7,829 bases of DNA from a bacterium (GCA_021778165.1 JAJYCU010000022.1:1-7829), one strand, 5' to 3'; numbered from the stretch's first letter, positions 1-6,296 are shown. Numbers and translations are program-made. Notes: generated by a model from the sequence alone, not told the origin.

Positions 1-1
1 A

Positions 2-328
2 ATGCCAATTATAAAATCTGCGAAAAAACGAGTAAAAGTTACTCAAAAAGCTAGTGCTAAAAATCTGCGAAGCAAGAGATCTCTAAGATCATCCGTTAGG
101 AGTCTTAAGACCGCAATTACCGGTGGTAATGCCAAGTCTATATCTGAAAAACAAAGAAAAGTTCAAAGCGAAATTGACAAGGCCGTTAAGAAAAACTTGA
201 TGCACAAACATAAGGCTGCTAGAAAAAAGACACAATTATCTAAGCAGGTTAAGAATTCAGTTAAAAAAACTGATGTTAAAAAGCCGGTAGCGAAAAAACC
301 AGCTGCGAAAAAAGTTACAAAAAAATAG
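2..328 (+). CDS. rpsT: 30S ribosomal protein bS20
   Basis: This protein binds 16S rRNA in the small ribosomal subunit and helps its assembly. The 108-residue product starts MPIIKSAKKR and carries the family's helical, Lys/Arg-rich core to about residue 87. The most diagnostic stretch is residues 69-85 (HKHKAARKKTQLSKQVK), which matches the conserved HKNKAARKKSRLSK segment of bS20. The family is usually about 85-90 residues long. Here a tail of about 20 residues (88-108) follows, made almost only of Lys, Ala, Pro and Val, resembling histone-H1-like or nucleoid protein tails. The ATG lies one base inside the window, so its promoter and ribosome binding site cannot be seen. The gene converges on holA, with 2 bases between the stop codons. 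Identity is secure; the role of the tail is unknown. Confidence 0.95.
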   Translation: MPIIKSAKKRVKVTQKASAKNLRSKRSLRSSVRSLKTAITGGNAKSISEKQRKVQSEIDKAVKKNLMHKHKAARKKTQLSKQVKNSVKKTDVKKPVAKKPAAKKVTKK

Positions 329-349
329 TCTTATTTATAAAAACTATTT
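323..349 (-). terminator. Weak shared hairpin at the rpsT/holA convergence
   Basis: An inverted repeat AAATAGT (323-329) / ACTATTT (343-349) encloses a 13-base loop and spans the last codons of both convergent genes. Read on the minus strand, the 3' arm runs into a stretch of seven T residues, the layout of an intrinsic terminator for the mutM-holA unit. The stem has only one G-C pair, so it would be weak. On the plus strand no T-run follows, so rpsT termination is unexplained. The T-run is a by-product of the Lys (AAA) codons at the rpsT 3' end, which lowers confidence. Confidence 0.3.
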
Positions 350-1248
350 AACAAATTGATTAACGCTTCGTTGCGGTTAATTTGATAGTCGCTAAACTCA
401 ATGTCCAAATCAACTAATTTTTGAGAATAGTTTGCAATATCACTATAGCTATGGCCCGAGATTGTTCTCATACTATTCTCAACCGTATAAATATTAACGG
501 CGGCTTTTTCAGCAATCTGATTAGCGGTTAATCCTGGCGAGGATTTAATTATTGCGAAAAGTTGTAGCTGCCAAGCTATAGCTCCTATAATCTGCGGAAT
601 TTCAGTTTTTTCAATTATTAACTGGTTGAATATTTTAGTTACCTGCTGATGTTGTCCTGAGAATGAAACGTCTAATAGCTTGAACGCTGTAGTATTTAGT
701 GATGGCTCGACTAATAAGTCTATTGTTTTTCTCGAAATATTAAGGTCATATGCGAGTAGCTTATCTAACTCATTAACTAAACGATTTTGATCATTACCAA
801 CAATTGCTATTAAATAATTAGCATCCTGAAAATCTATGCTTGCCATCTGCTTCTTAACGTACTCTATGATCCAGTTGGTTAATTGCGAACCGTTTAATAC
901 GTCATAGACTTCAAATTTATCTATCTGCTTCAAGTCTTTATAGTATTTCAACCTTTTATCGATTTTTGGCTCCAGGGCTACGACCGTCGTCGACGACGGA
1001 ATGGTCAAAATTAAATCGTTCATATCCGACGTCCAAGTATCGTAATGCCCTGGTCTATCCAAAATAAACATCCTGTTTGGCGACAGAAGGCTTACGCTTT
1101 GCAGGTTTGAAATTACTGAATTAAAATCTACTTTTTTGCAGTCAACTCTTTCTATCGAAAAATCACCATTTTTTTTCTTAAAGTCATTGACTAGCTCACT
1201 CAACCGTCTTTTGATTAAATACTCGTTATCTCCAGCTAAGATTATCAT
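331..1248 (-). CDS. holA: DNA polymerase III delta subunit
   Basis: The delta subunit is the clamp-loader arm that opens the beta sliding clamp. The 305-residue product is slightly short for the family (usually about 330-345). It shows the family's N-terminal AAA+-like fold with a degenerate nucleotide-site segment (GDNEYLIKRR, 6-15), a SLLSPNRMFIL strand (53-63) corresponding to the usual 'sLF..rrlvvv' pattern, GNDQNRLVNELDKLLAY (151-167) matching the conserved 'ELeKL' helix, and a C-terminal helical collar domain containing WQLQLFAIIK (226-235). No intact Walker A is expected, because delta does not hydrolyse ATP. The ATG overlaps the mutM stop as ATGA, and a Shine-Dalgarno lies 8 bases upstream inside mutM, so the two genes should be co-transcribed and translationally coupled. 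The assignment rests on motif pattern and length; HolA proteins diverge strongly in sequence. Confidence 0.9.
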   Translation of the reverse strand: MIILAGDNEYLIKRRLSELVNDFKKKNGDFSIERVDCKKVDFNSVISNLQSVSLLSPNRMFILDRPGHYDTWTSDMNDLILTIPSSTTVVALEPKIDKRLKYYKDLKQIDKFEVYDVLNGSQLTNWIIEYVKKQMASIDFQDANYLIAIVGNDQNRLVNELDKLLAYDLNISRKTIDLLVEPSLNTTAFKLLDVSFSGQHQQVTKIFNQLIIEKTEIPQIIGAIAWQLQLFAIIKSSPGLTANQIAEKAAVNIYTVENSMRTISGHSYSDIANYSQKLVDLDIEFSDYQINRNEALINLLNSFYK

Positions 1249-2120
1249 TCAACCAACCTCTGTTCATTTGGGCATATATGAGTACCCCTACCATTTAGCT
1301 TAAATTTAATTATAGTTTCTCCACATCTCATACATGGTTGCCCCTGTCTTCTAAAAACATTTGCGAATTTTAGATAACTGCCTTTTTCGCCTTCAGCATT
1401 TAAATAGTTTCGGTCGGTTGATCCACCCTTATCAATACTTAGATTTAAGACGGTTCTTATATTATTGTACAAATTTTTGATCTCACTTTTAGATAATTTA
1501 TTAACTTTTGTAGCCGGGTGTATTTTAGTCATCCATAATGATTCGTCCGCATAAATATTACCTATGCCAGCCAATATGCCCTGGTCTAATAGTACGGACT
1601 TAATGGGGCTTTTTGATCTCTTTACCAGTCTGCTATAAAGTTTTTGCCAGCTAAAATTTGATTCAAGTGGTTCTGGGCCAAGCTTTTTAAAAAAATCTAT
1701 GTTTTCAATCTCAATAGTCGGCAATAATCTCATCCAACCAAATTTTCTCTGATCATTAAAGAATAATTTACTGGAGTCAGTAAAGTCTATAGTAACTCGG
1801 GTAGATTTATCCGGCAAATTGCCTATTAGGCTGTCCGTGGGGTGGCCACCACCAAATGACTGCTGATTGCTTCTATAGATCAGCTGTCCGGTCATCTTTA
1901 GATGCACTATTAAGCTGTAGCCATTGGTTAAATTAATAATAATTACCTTTCCCCGCCTTTTAACAGTACCGATTTTTGAACCTATGAGAAACTTGTTAAC
2001 GTCAACTAAATTATTGGGAAATGATTTTGGGTTATCAAAGTCAATCGATAAAAAGATTTTTCCGATTAATAATTTACTAAGCCCTCGAACAATAGTCTCA
2101 ACTTCTGGTAACTCTGGCAT
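1245..2120 (-). CDS. mutM: Formamidopyrimidine-DNA glycosylase (Fpg/MutM)
   Basis: This enzyme is a bifunctional base-excision repair glycosylase/AP lyase that removes 8-oxoguanine and formamidopyrimidines. The 291-residue product begins MPELPEVET; Pro2 is the Schiff-base nucleophile and Glu3 the acid, which makes this start certain. Lys58 (RRGK) is the conserved beta-hairpin lysine. HLKMTG (73-78) supplies the intercalating Met76, and DQRKFG (123-128) the void-filling Arg125 and Phe127. GIGNIYADE (185-193) belongs to the helix-two-turn-helix. The C-terminal finger holds Cys263, Cys266, the catalytic finger Arg278 and Cys283. The expected fourth ligand is missing: the family pattern CPxCQ reads CPNEQ, so position 286 is Glu. 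The stop TGA overlaps the holA ATG. The gene diverges from the small gene at 2155 over 34 bases. Confidence 0.96.
   Translation of the reverse strand: MPELPEVETIVRGLSKLLIGKIFLSIDFDNPKSFPNNLVDVNKFLIGSKIGTVKRRGKVIIINLTNGYSLIVHLKMTGQLIYRSNQQSFGGGHPTDSLIGNLPDKSTRVTIDFTDSSKLFFNDQRKFGWMRLLPTIEIENIDFFKKLGPEPLESNFSWQKLYSRLVKRSKSPIKSVLLDQGILAGIGNIYADESLWMTKIHPATKVNKLSKSEIKNLYNNIRTVLNLSIDKGGSTDRNYLNAEGEKGSYLKFANVFRRQGQPCMRCGETIIKFKLNGRGTHICPNEQRLVE
1257..1261 (-). promoter_or_regulatory. Shine-Dalgarno of holA (AGAGG)
   Basis: AGAGG on the minus strand sits 8 bases before the holA ATG, inside the last codons of mutM. It fixes the holA start and shows that this genome uses Shine-Dalgarno initiation for operon-internal genes, in contrast to the genes that open a unit here. 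Confidence 0.6.
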
Positions 2121-2129
2121 CTTATCTAT

Positions 2130-2138
2130 ATTGTATCA
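2130..2138 (-). promoter_or_regulatory. Candidate extended -10 promoter of mutM
   Basis: On the minus strand, TGA followed by TACAAT (2135-2130) gives an extended -10 (TGn plus five of six consensus bases). The hexamer ends 9 bases before the mutM ATG, so transcription should start about 3 bases upstream of the start codon. No convincing -35 and no Shine-Dalgarno are visible. Confidence 0.45.
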
Positions 2139-2140
2139 GC

Positions 2141-2146
2141 TATAAT
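2141..2146 (+). promoter_or_regulatory. Candidate -10 box (TATAAT) of the small gene at 2155
   Basis: This is a perfect TATAAT ending 8 bases before the ATG, which puts the likely transcription start within about 2 bases of the start codon. An in-frame TAG at 2149-2151 blocks any upstream start. No clear -35 is seen. It lies back to back with the mutM -10 and only 5 bases from it, so the two promoters probably compete for polymerase. Confidence 0.5.
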
Positions 2147-2417
2147 GGTAGCTAATGGATAACATCGAGCAATTATTAAAGAACAGGTTATTTGATGAAC
2201 CGCCCGAAATTAAAATAATTAAGGATTTCATTAGGATTAATTTTGATGAGCAATGCTTAGTAAAAGTTTCTCGATTTAAAATAGCAATTATAGTCTCAAA
2301 TTCAGCTCTGGCAGGGGCTTTAAGAGAAAAAATGGAGACTTTGAAAGATCAGCTACTTACTTCTAAAAGTATCTCAATTATTGTGGGGACCGTTTAGTAA
2401 TCTCATTAGCTACATTA
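2143..2417. repeat. Imperfect inverted repeat flanking the small gene
   Basis: The 10-base sequence GTAGCTAATG at 2148-2157, which includes the start codon, recurs inverted at 2404-2413, just after the stop. Including neighbouring bases, the arms read TAATGGTAGCTAATG (2143-2157) and, on the minus strand, TAATGTAGCTAATG (2417-2404), identical but for one inserted G. The arms contain the small palindrome TAGCTA. This may be chance in AT-rich sequence, a duplicated promoter/start segment, or long-range pairing of the small mRNA's ends. Confidence 0.35.
2155..2397 (+). CDS. Small protein resembling a DUF721/DciA domain (tentative)
   Basis: This is an 80-residue cytosolic protein with no signal peptide or membrane segment. 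Residues 1-30 look helical. Residues 35-49 form alternating hydrophobic strands (LVKVSRFKIAIIVSN), followed by a helix at 50-68 (SALAGALREKMETLKDQLL) and a last strand ending in IIVG (75-78). The order 'L.v.v.sSa.a.eLr...l...l....i..i.i.vG' is the C-terminal pattern of the DUF721 family, which includes DciA, the loader/partner of the DnaB helicase in bacteria without DnaC. The usual Trp-containing N-terminal helix ('W..ivG..la') is not visible. A location beside polA, rpoD and dnaG fits a replication role. The start is forced by an in-frame stop at 2149-2151. That it is a real gene is fairly likely, given its own -10 box and coherent fold pattern; its function is inference. Confidence 0.6.
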   Translation: MDNIEQLLKNRLFDEPPEIKIIKDFIRINFDEQCLVKVSRFKIAIIVSNSALAGALREKMETLKDQLLTSKSISIIVGTV

Positions 2418-2440
2418 CAATACCCGACTAAATTATTAAG

Positions 2441-5086
2441 CTATAGATTACCCCAATTTTTACTAACACCAACTTCAACTGAAAGTTTAATGTCGATTGG
2501 GTAGACATTCTCCATTGTCTCTTTGATGATCTTTGTTACCGTGTCTACTTCTGAATCGACACACTCAACTAAGATTGAATCATGTACTTGAATTAAAAGC
2601 CTGGCACTGTAACTGGATAATTTTTCTTCAACCGCTATCATATATAATTTCATTAGTTCAGCTGCCGTTCCCTGTATCGGCATATTAATAGCCGCTCGTT
2701 CAGCAGCTTTACGAATAATAAAATTGGGGCTATTAATGTCGGGCATTGGCCTTCTCCTACCAAATAGGTCTTCAACAAAACCATTTGTTTTTGCATCTTT
2801 CAACAGTTTTTCCATGTAACTAAGGAGTGGTTTCCTGAGTTCATAGTAACGTTCAATGAATTTCTTTGACTGCTCCTGAGTCATATTAGTTGCAACGCTA
2901 AGACCGTGAGGACTCATTCCGTATAGGATTCCGAAATTGATAGTTTTAGCGAATCGTCTCATCTCTTTAGTAACTAACTCAGGTTTTTGTCCACTCATCT
3001 GAGCCGCAGTTACTGTATGAACATCTAATCCGGCATTAAATTGACTAATCAATTCATCGTCTTTAGATAGATAGGCTGCCAGTCTAAGCTCAAACTGAGA
3101 ATAGTCGGCGGCTATAAAGCTATATCCTTTTCTTGATACAAATGCTGATCTAATCTCGCGACCAATTTCGGTTTTTATTGGTATGTTCTGTAGATTTGGA
3201 TCAGTAGAACTTAGTCTGCCAGTTTGAGCAACAGTTAAATTAAAACTAGTATGAATTCTAGAGTTTGAGTCTGCTAGTCTGGGTAGCGCCTCTATGTATG
3301 TATTTAACAATTTTGAATATTCTCGATATTCAGTTATTAGGTCTATTATCGGGTGTACACCCCTTAACTTATCCAGCTCCTTAGCACCAGTCGAAAGATT
3401 ATTTTTACCTTTCTTTACCCCTGCTGTAGATAGATTTAATTCTTTATATAAAATCTCGGCTAGCTGTATGGGTGAGTTTATATTAAATTCATGACCGGCA
3501 TATTCAAAAATTGATTTCTGAATAGAGCCTATTTTCTCTTTGAAGTCAGTTGCCATTTTAGCAAGCAAATCAGTATCCAGCCCAATGCCCTCAAATTCCA
3601 TCCTAGCCAAAATCGGAATTATTTTCCACTCAACATCACTAGCTAGGCTACTAATTTTAGGATAACTAAGTAGCTCAGTCTTTTGAATTTTTGTGACTTC
3701 GCGTATTACTGCCACAATATCGGGAGATTTTTGAATAAATTCATCATCATCTAAATCGTCGAGTGAAACCGAGGAATAGCCCAGACTATCTTCAGCCAGT
3801 TCGGTTATGGTAAGGGCCCTATTCAATGAATTAATTAGAAAGGCTCCAATAAGAATGTCATGATTAATATTGCCTATATTCACTCCTAAACTAAAACAGG
3901 TTTGAATAGTATTTTTCAGATCATACCCGATAATTTCAGGTTTGCTTGAAAACAAATTAGTTAGTATATTACTTAGTAATTTTTTATCTAGCTTAACAAT
4001 GTCCAGAAGAAAGTTTGTTTCACTATCAGGACTAATATTTAAGTAAAGCGGTACATTTCCATGTTTGCCTCTCGCCCTAGAATATATGACTAATTCATTA
4101 GTTTTAGGAAATTTTAATTGAGTTAATTTTTCATCAGTATCAATCACAAAATTTTTAGGGACTCTTAAGTCGTAGTTAGAGCTAGAAATCATAGTTGAAT
4201 CTATCTTAAAAATTTCCGGTAACTTACTAACTAGAGATTTAAATTCTAATTCACTTAAAATTTTCTTTAATTCTTCGGGCTTAACTCTACTGCCATCAAC
4301 TTCATTTATATCTAAAGAGATCGGGGCATCTAACCATATCTGGGCTAATTTTCTACTCATATAAGCCGAATCCTTACCAGCTAATAATTTCTTACTCGTT
4401 GAGGCTTTTATTAAATCCAAATTATCATAAATATCGTCTAGCGTAGAATAATCACCTAGTAATTCTGTGGCTGTTTTACTGCCAATTCCCGGAACACCAG
4501 GTATATTATCCGAAGAATCCCCGGCTAGAGATTTATAGTCGACAAATTGTTCAACTTTAATATTATGTTTTTTCTCGAAACTATCTACATTATATTCTTC
4601 TATATTGCTCAAACCCTTCTTCAGTATGTAAGCTCTAGTGTGGGTATTTACTAGCTGTAAAACATCAAGGTCGGAAGTTACTAGATATGTTTCAATATTC
4701 TTTGCAGTTGCTTGATACGATAGCGTTCCCATAATATCGTCTGCCTCATAATCATCAAGCTCATATAGTGGCCAACCAAATGCATCCAATAACTTATGCA
4801 GTATAGGTATTTGTAGATAAAAGTCGTCAGGAGCTGGTTTACGTCCAGCTTTATATTCCGGATATATCTCTAACCTTTTTCTTATATTGGTTTTTGGTTT
4901 ATCCCAGGCTACACAAACATAATCTGGCTTTAATTTTCTTAATACTTCTAGAGCCATTACTGCAAAACCATAAATTCCACCCGTTGGTACGCCATCTTTG
5001 GTTTTAAGCTCTGGCATGGCATAATAGCCACGGTAAAATATACTTTTACCATCAATTATTACAAATCTCTTTAATTTATCAGCCAT
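2441..5086 (-). CDS. polA: DNA polymerase I
   Basis: PolA removes RNA primers and fills gaps in replication and excision repair. The 881-residue product has the full three-domain length. The 5' nuclease (about 1-295) keeps its metal-binding acids: Asp12 (DGKS), Asp62, EADD (114-117), Asp139/Asp141 (SDLD), Asp190 and Asp193 (GDSSDN), then the helix-hairpin-helix GVPGIGSKTA. The 3'-5' exonuclease domain (about 310-470) is present as a fold, but the Exo I, II and III acidic residues are gone, so proofreading is predicted to be lost. The polymerase has TGRLSSTDPNLQNIP (622-636), motif A DYSQFELR (Asp661, Glu666), motif B RRFAKTINFGILYG (Lys714, Phe718, Tyr722) and motif C QVHDS (Asp836). Motif C normally reads HDE; here Ser837 replaces Glu. 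An in-frame TAG directly before the ATG fixes the start. It probably has its own promoter at 5096-5101. Confidence 0.98.
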   Translation of the reverse strand: MADKLKRFVIIDGKSIFYRGYYAMPELKTKDGVPTGGIYGFAVMALEVLRKLKPDYVCVAWDKPKTNIRKRLEIYPEYKAGRKPAPDDFYLQIPILHKLLDAFGWPLYELDDYEADDIMGTLSYQATAKNIETYLVTSDLDVLQLVNTHTRAYILKKGLSNIEEYNVDSFEKKHNIKVEQFVDYKSLAGDSSDNIPGVPGIGSKTATELLGDYSTLDDIYDNLDLIKASTSKKLLAGKDSAYMSRKLAQIWLDAPISLDINEVDGSRVKPEELKKILSELEFKSLVSKLPEIFKIDSTMISSSNYDLRVPKNFVIDTDEKLTQLKFPKTNELVIYSRARGKHGNVPLYLNISPDSETNFLLDIVKLDKKLLSNILTNLFSSKPEIIGYDLKNTIQTCFSLGVNIGNINHDILIGAFLINSLNRALTITELAEDSLGYSSVSLDDLDDDEFIQKSPDIVAVIREVTKIQKTELLSYPKISSLASDVEWKIIPILARMEFEGIGLDTDLLAKMATDFKEKIGSIQKSIFEYAGHEFNINSPIQLAEILYKELNLSTAGVKKGKNNLSTGAKELDKLRGVHPIIDLITEYREYSKLLNTYIEALPRLADSNSRIHTSFNLTVAQTGRLSSTDPNLQNIPIKTEIGREIRSAFVSRKGYSFIAADYSQFELRLAAYLSKDDELISQFNAGLDVHTVTAAQMSGQKPELVTKEMRRFAKTINFGILYGMSPHGLSVATNMTQEQSKKFIERYYELRKPLLSYMEKLLKDAKTNGFVEDLFGRRRPMPDINSPNFIIRKAAERAAINMPIQGTAAELMKLYMIAVEEKLSSYSARLLIQVHDSILVECVDSEVDTVTKIIKETMENVYPIDIKLSVEVGVSKNWGNL

Positions 5087-5095
5087 CTAGAATTA

Positions 5096-5101
5096 ATTAT
5101 A
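5096..5101 (-). promoter_or_regulatory. Candidate -10 box (TATAAT) of polA
   Basis: This is a perfect minus-strand TATAAT ending 9 bases before the polA ATG, predicting a transcript that starts about 3 bases before the start codon. No Shine-Dalgarno is present. The best -35 match is poor (TTACTA at an 18-base spacing). The polA start cannot be moved upstream because an in-frame TAG abuts the ATG. Confidence 0.5.
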
Positions 5102-5125
5102 TCTAAAACAATCAGATAGTAGTAA

Positions 5126-5143
5126 TTTGAATTTAAATTCAAA
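5126..5143. repeat. Perfect 18-base palindrome between rpoD and polA
   Basis: TTTGAATTTAAATTCAAA is a perfect dyad centred between 5134 and 5135. It begins 24 bases downstream of the rpoD stop and ends about 37 bases upstream of the predicted polA transcription start. As RNA it could form a 7-bp stem with a UUAA loop, but it is nearly all A-U and has no following U-run, so it would be a poor terminator. Its position just upstream of the -35 region also suits a protein-binding site or an AT-rich UP-like element. Nothing else is visible in this 81-base spacer besides the polA -10 box. Confidence 0.45.
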
Positions 5144-5167
5144 AGAAGTTAATTGATCTAGAAAATA

Positions 5168-6292
5168 CTATTTGATATATTCGTAGAGTTTTTTAGCGTC
5201 TTTGTGTTTTCTTAATTTTGCTAATGCCTTAGCTTCAATTTGCCTAATTCTCTCTCTGGTTACACTGAATTCCTGGCCGACCTCTTCGAGCGTATAGTTC
5301 TTTCCGTCTTCTAGGCCAAATCTTAATTTAATGATTTTTTGCTCTCGCTCAGTTAATCCATTGAGCATTCCGCTAACATGTTCTTTTAATAATTGATTAG
5401 TTGCCGATTCTTCGGGGCTAATCGTGTCTTCATCTTCGATAAAATCACCCAAGACTGAATCCTCTTCGTCTTCATGAACACTCGCGTCCAAACTAGAAAT
5501 GTCCTGTTTGATTTTCATTATGTGTTCGACTTTATCTACATCAATTTCCATCGCTTCAGCTATTTCTTCATTGCTAGGCTCACGATTTAATTCCTGGGTT
5601 AACCTTCTTTGAGTTCTCAAAAGTTTATTAATTGTTTCAACCATGTGTACTGGTATTCTGATAGTCCTAGCCTGGTCAGCTATAGCTCGAGTTATAGCCT
5701 GTCTAATCCACCAGGTGGCATATGTTGAGAATTTAAATCCCTTGTCTGGATCAAATTTCTCAACTGCTCTAAGTAACCCCGTATTACCTTCTTGAATTAA
5801 GTCCAGTAGATCAAGCCCCCTACCAACATATCTTTTAGCGATACTAACTACTAGCCGCATGTTGGCCTCAGCCATTTTATCCTTTGCAACTTTATCTCCG
5901 GCCACCACCCTATTAGCTAACGCTAGTTCTTCCTCGGAAGAAAGCAAAGGAATTTTACCAATTTCTCTGAGGTATAGGCGTACTGAATCATCAGAAATAT
6001 CATCAAAGAAATTTGCAGCCTCGAGGTTCACTTCTTCTTCAGTACTCTCCCACTCAGCTGGAAAATCTGTAGCCATCGGCTGGGTTAATCCAGTAATCAC
6101 AACTCCAGAGTCAGAAAGTTCAGTGTAAACTGCGTCTAGCTGTTCAACGTTTTCAGGAGTGTCGGGAATAACATCAAATATTTCTCGTTGATCAATACGA
6201 TTTTCTTTTTTAGCTTTAGCTATCAAATCGTTCTTCAGTTGGTCAGGATCAATTTGAACACTATCGTCATTAACTATATTTTTTTTAACCAT
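5168..6292 (-). CDS. rpoD: RNA polymerase primary sigma factor (sigma-70/SigA type)
   Basis: RpoD directs RNA polymerase core to housekeeping promoters. At 374 residues it matches the short SigA type (B. subtilis SigA is similar) and lacks the long non-conserved insert of E. coli RpoD. Region 1.1 lies at about 14-65. Region 1.2 follows from about 103 ([16 protein letters not shown]). Region 2 (about 141-218) includes [12 protein letters not shown], the core-binding [19 protein letters not shown] and the melting/-10 helix [20 protein letters not shown]. Gln198 and Thr201 sit where E. coli RpoD Gln437/Thr440 read the -10 box, so TATAAT recognition is expected. Region 3 spans about 219-300. Region 4 ends with the -35 helix [19 protein letters not shown] (344-362). 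It lies 4 bases after dnaG with a GGGAG Shine-Dalgarno, giving the widespread dnaG-rpoD operon. An A8 run covers codons 3-5. Confidence 0.97.
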   Translation of the reverse strand: MVKKNIVNDDSVQIDPDQLKNDLIAKAKKENRIDQREIFDVIPDTPENVEQLDAVYTELSDSGVVITGLTQPMATDFPAEWESTEEEVNLEAANFFDDISDDSVRLYLREIGKIPLLSSEEELALANRVVAGDKVAKDKMAEANMRLVVSIAKRYVGRGLDLLDLIQEGNTGLLRAVEKFDPDKGFKFSTYATWWIRQAITRAIADQARTIRIPVHMVETINKLLRTQRRLTQELNREPSNEEIAEAMEIDVDKVEHIMKIKQDISSLDASVHEDEEDSVLGDFIEDEDTISPEESATNQLLKEHVSGMLNGLTEREQKIIKLRFGLEDGKNYTLEEVGQEFSVTRERIRQIEAKALAKLRKHKDAKKLYEYIK

Positions 6293-6296
6293 TTAT

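Noticed and set aside
1924..2145. Plus-strand open frame of 73 codons opposite the mutM N-terminus
   Set aside because: It lies wholly antisense to conserved mutM coding sequence and has no recognisable protein pattern; it is a shadow frame.
2393..2432. Possible terminator between the small gene and polA (TTTAGT/ACTAAA and GTAAT/ATTAC pairings)
   Set aside because: Stems are 5-6 bp, AT-rich and have long loops with no T-run; they are not convincing as a terminator for either gene.
3294..3494. Plus-strand open frame of 66 codons inside polA
   Set aside because: It is antisense to the polymerase thumb region, has no ribosome binding site and resembles no protein.
5859..6128. Plus-strand open frame of 89 codons, Ser/Ala-rich, inside rpoD
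   Set aside because: It is antisense to regions 1.2 and 2.1 of the sigma factor; the Ser-rich composition is what reverse-strand reading of Glu/Asp codons gives.
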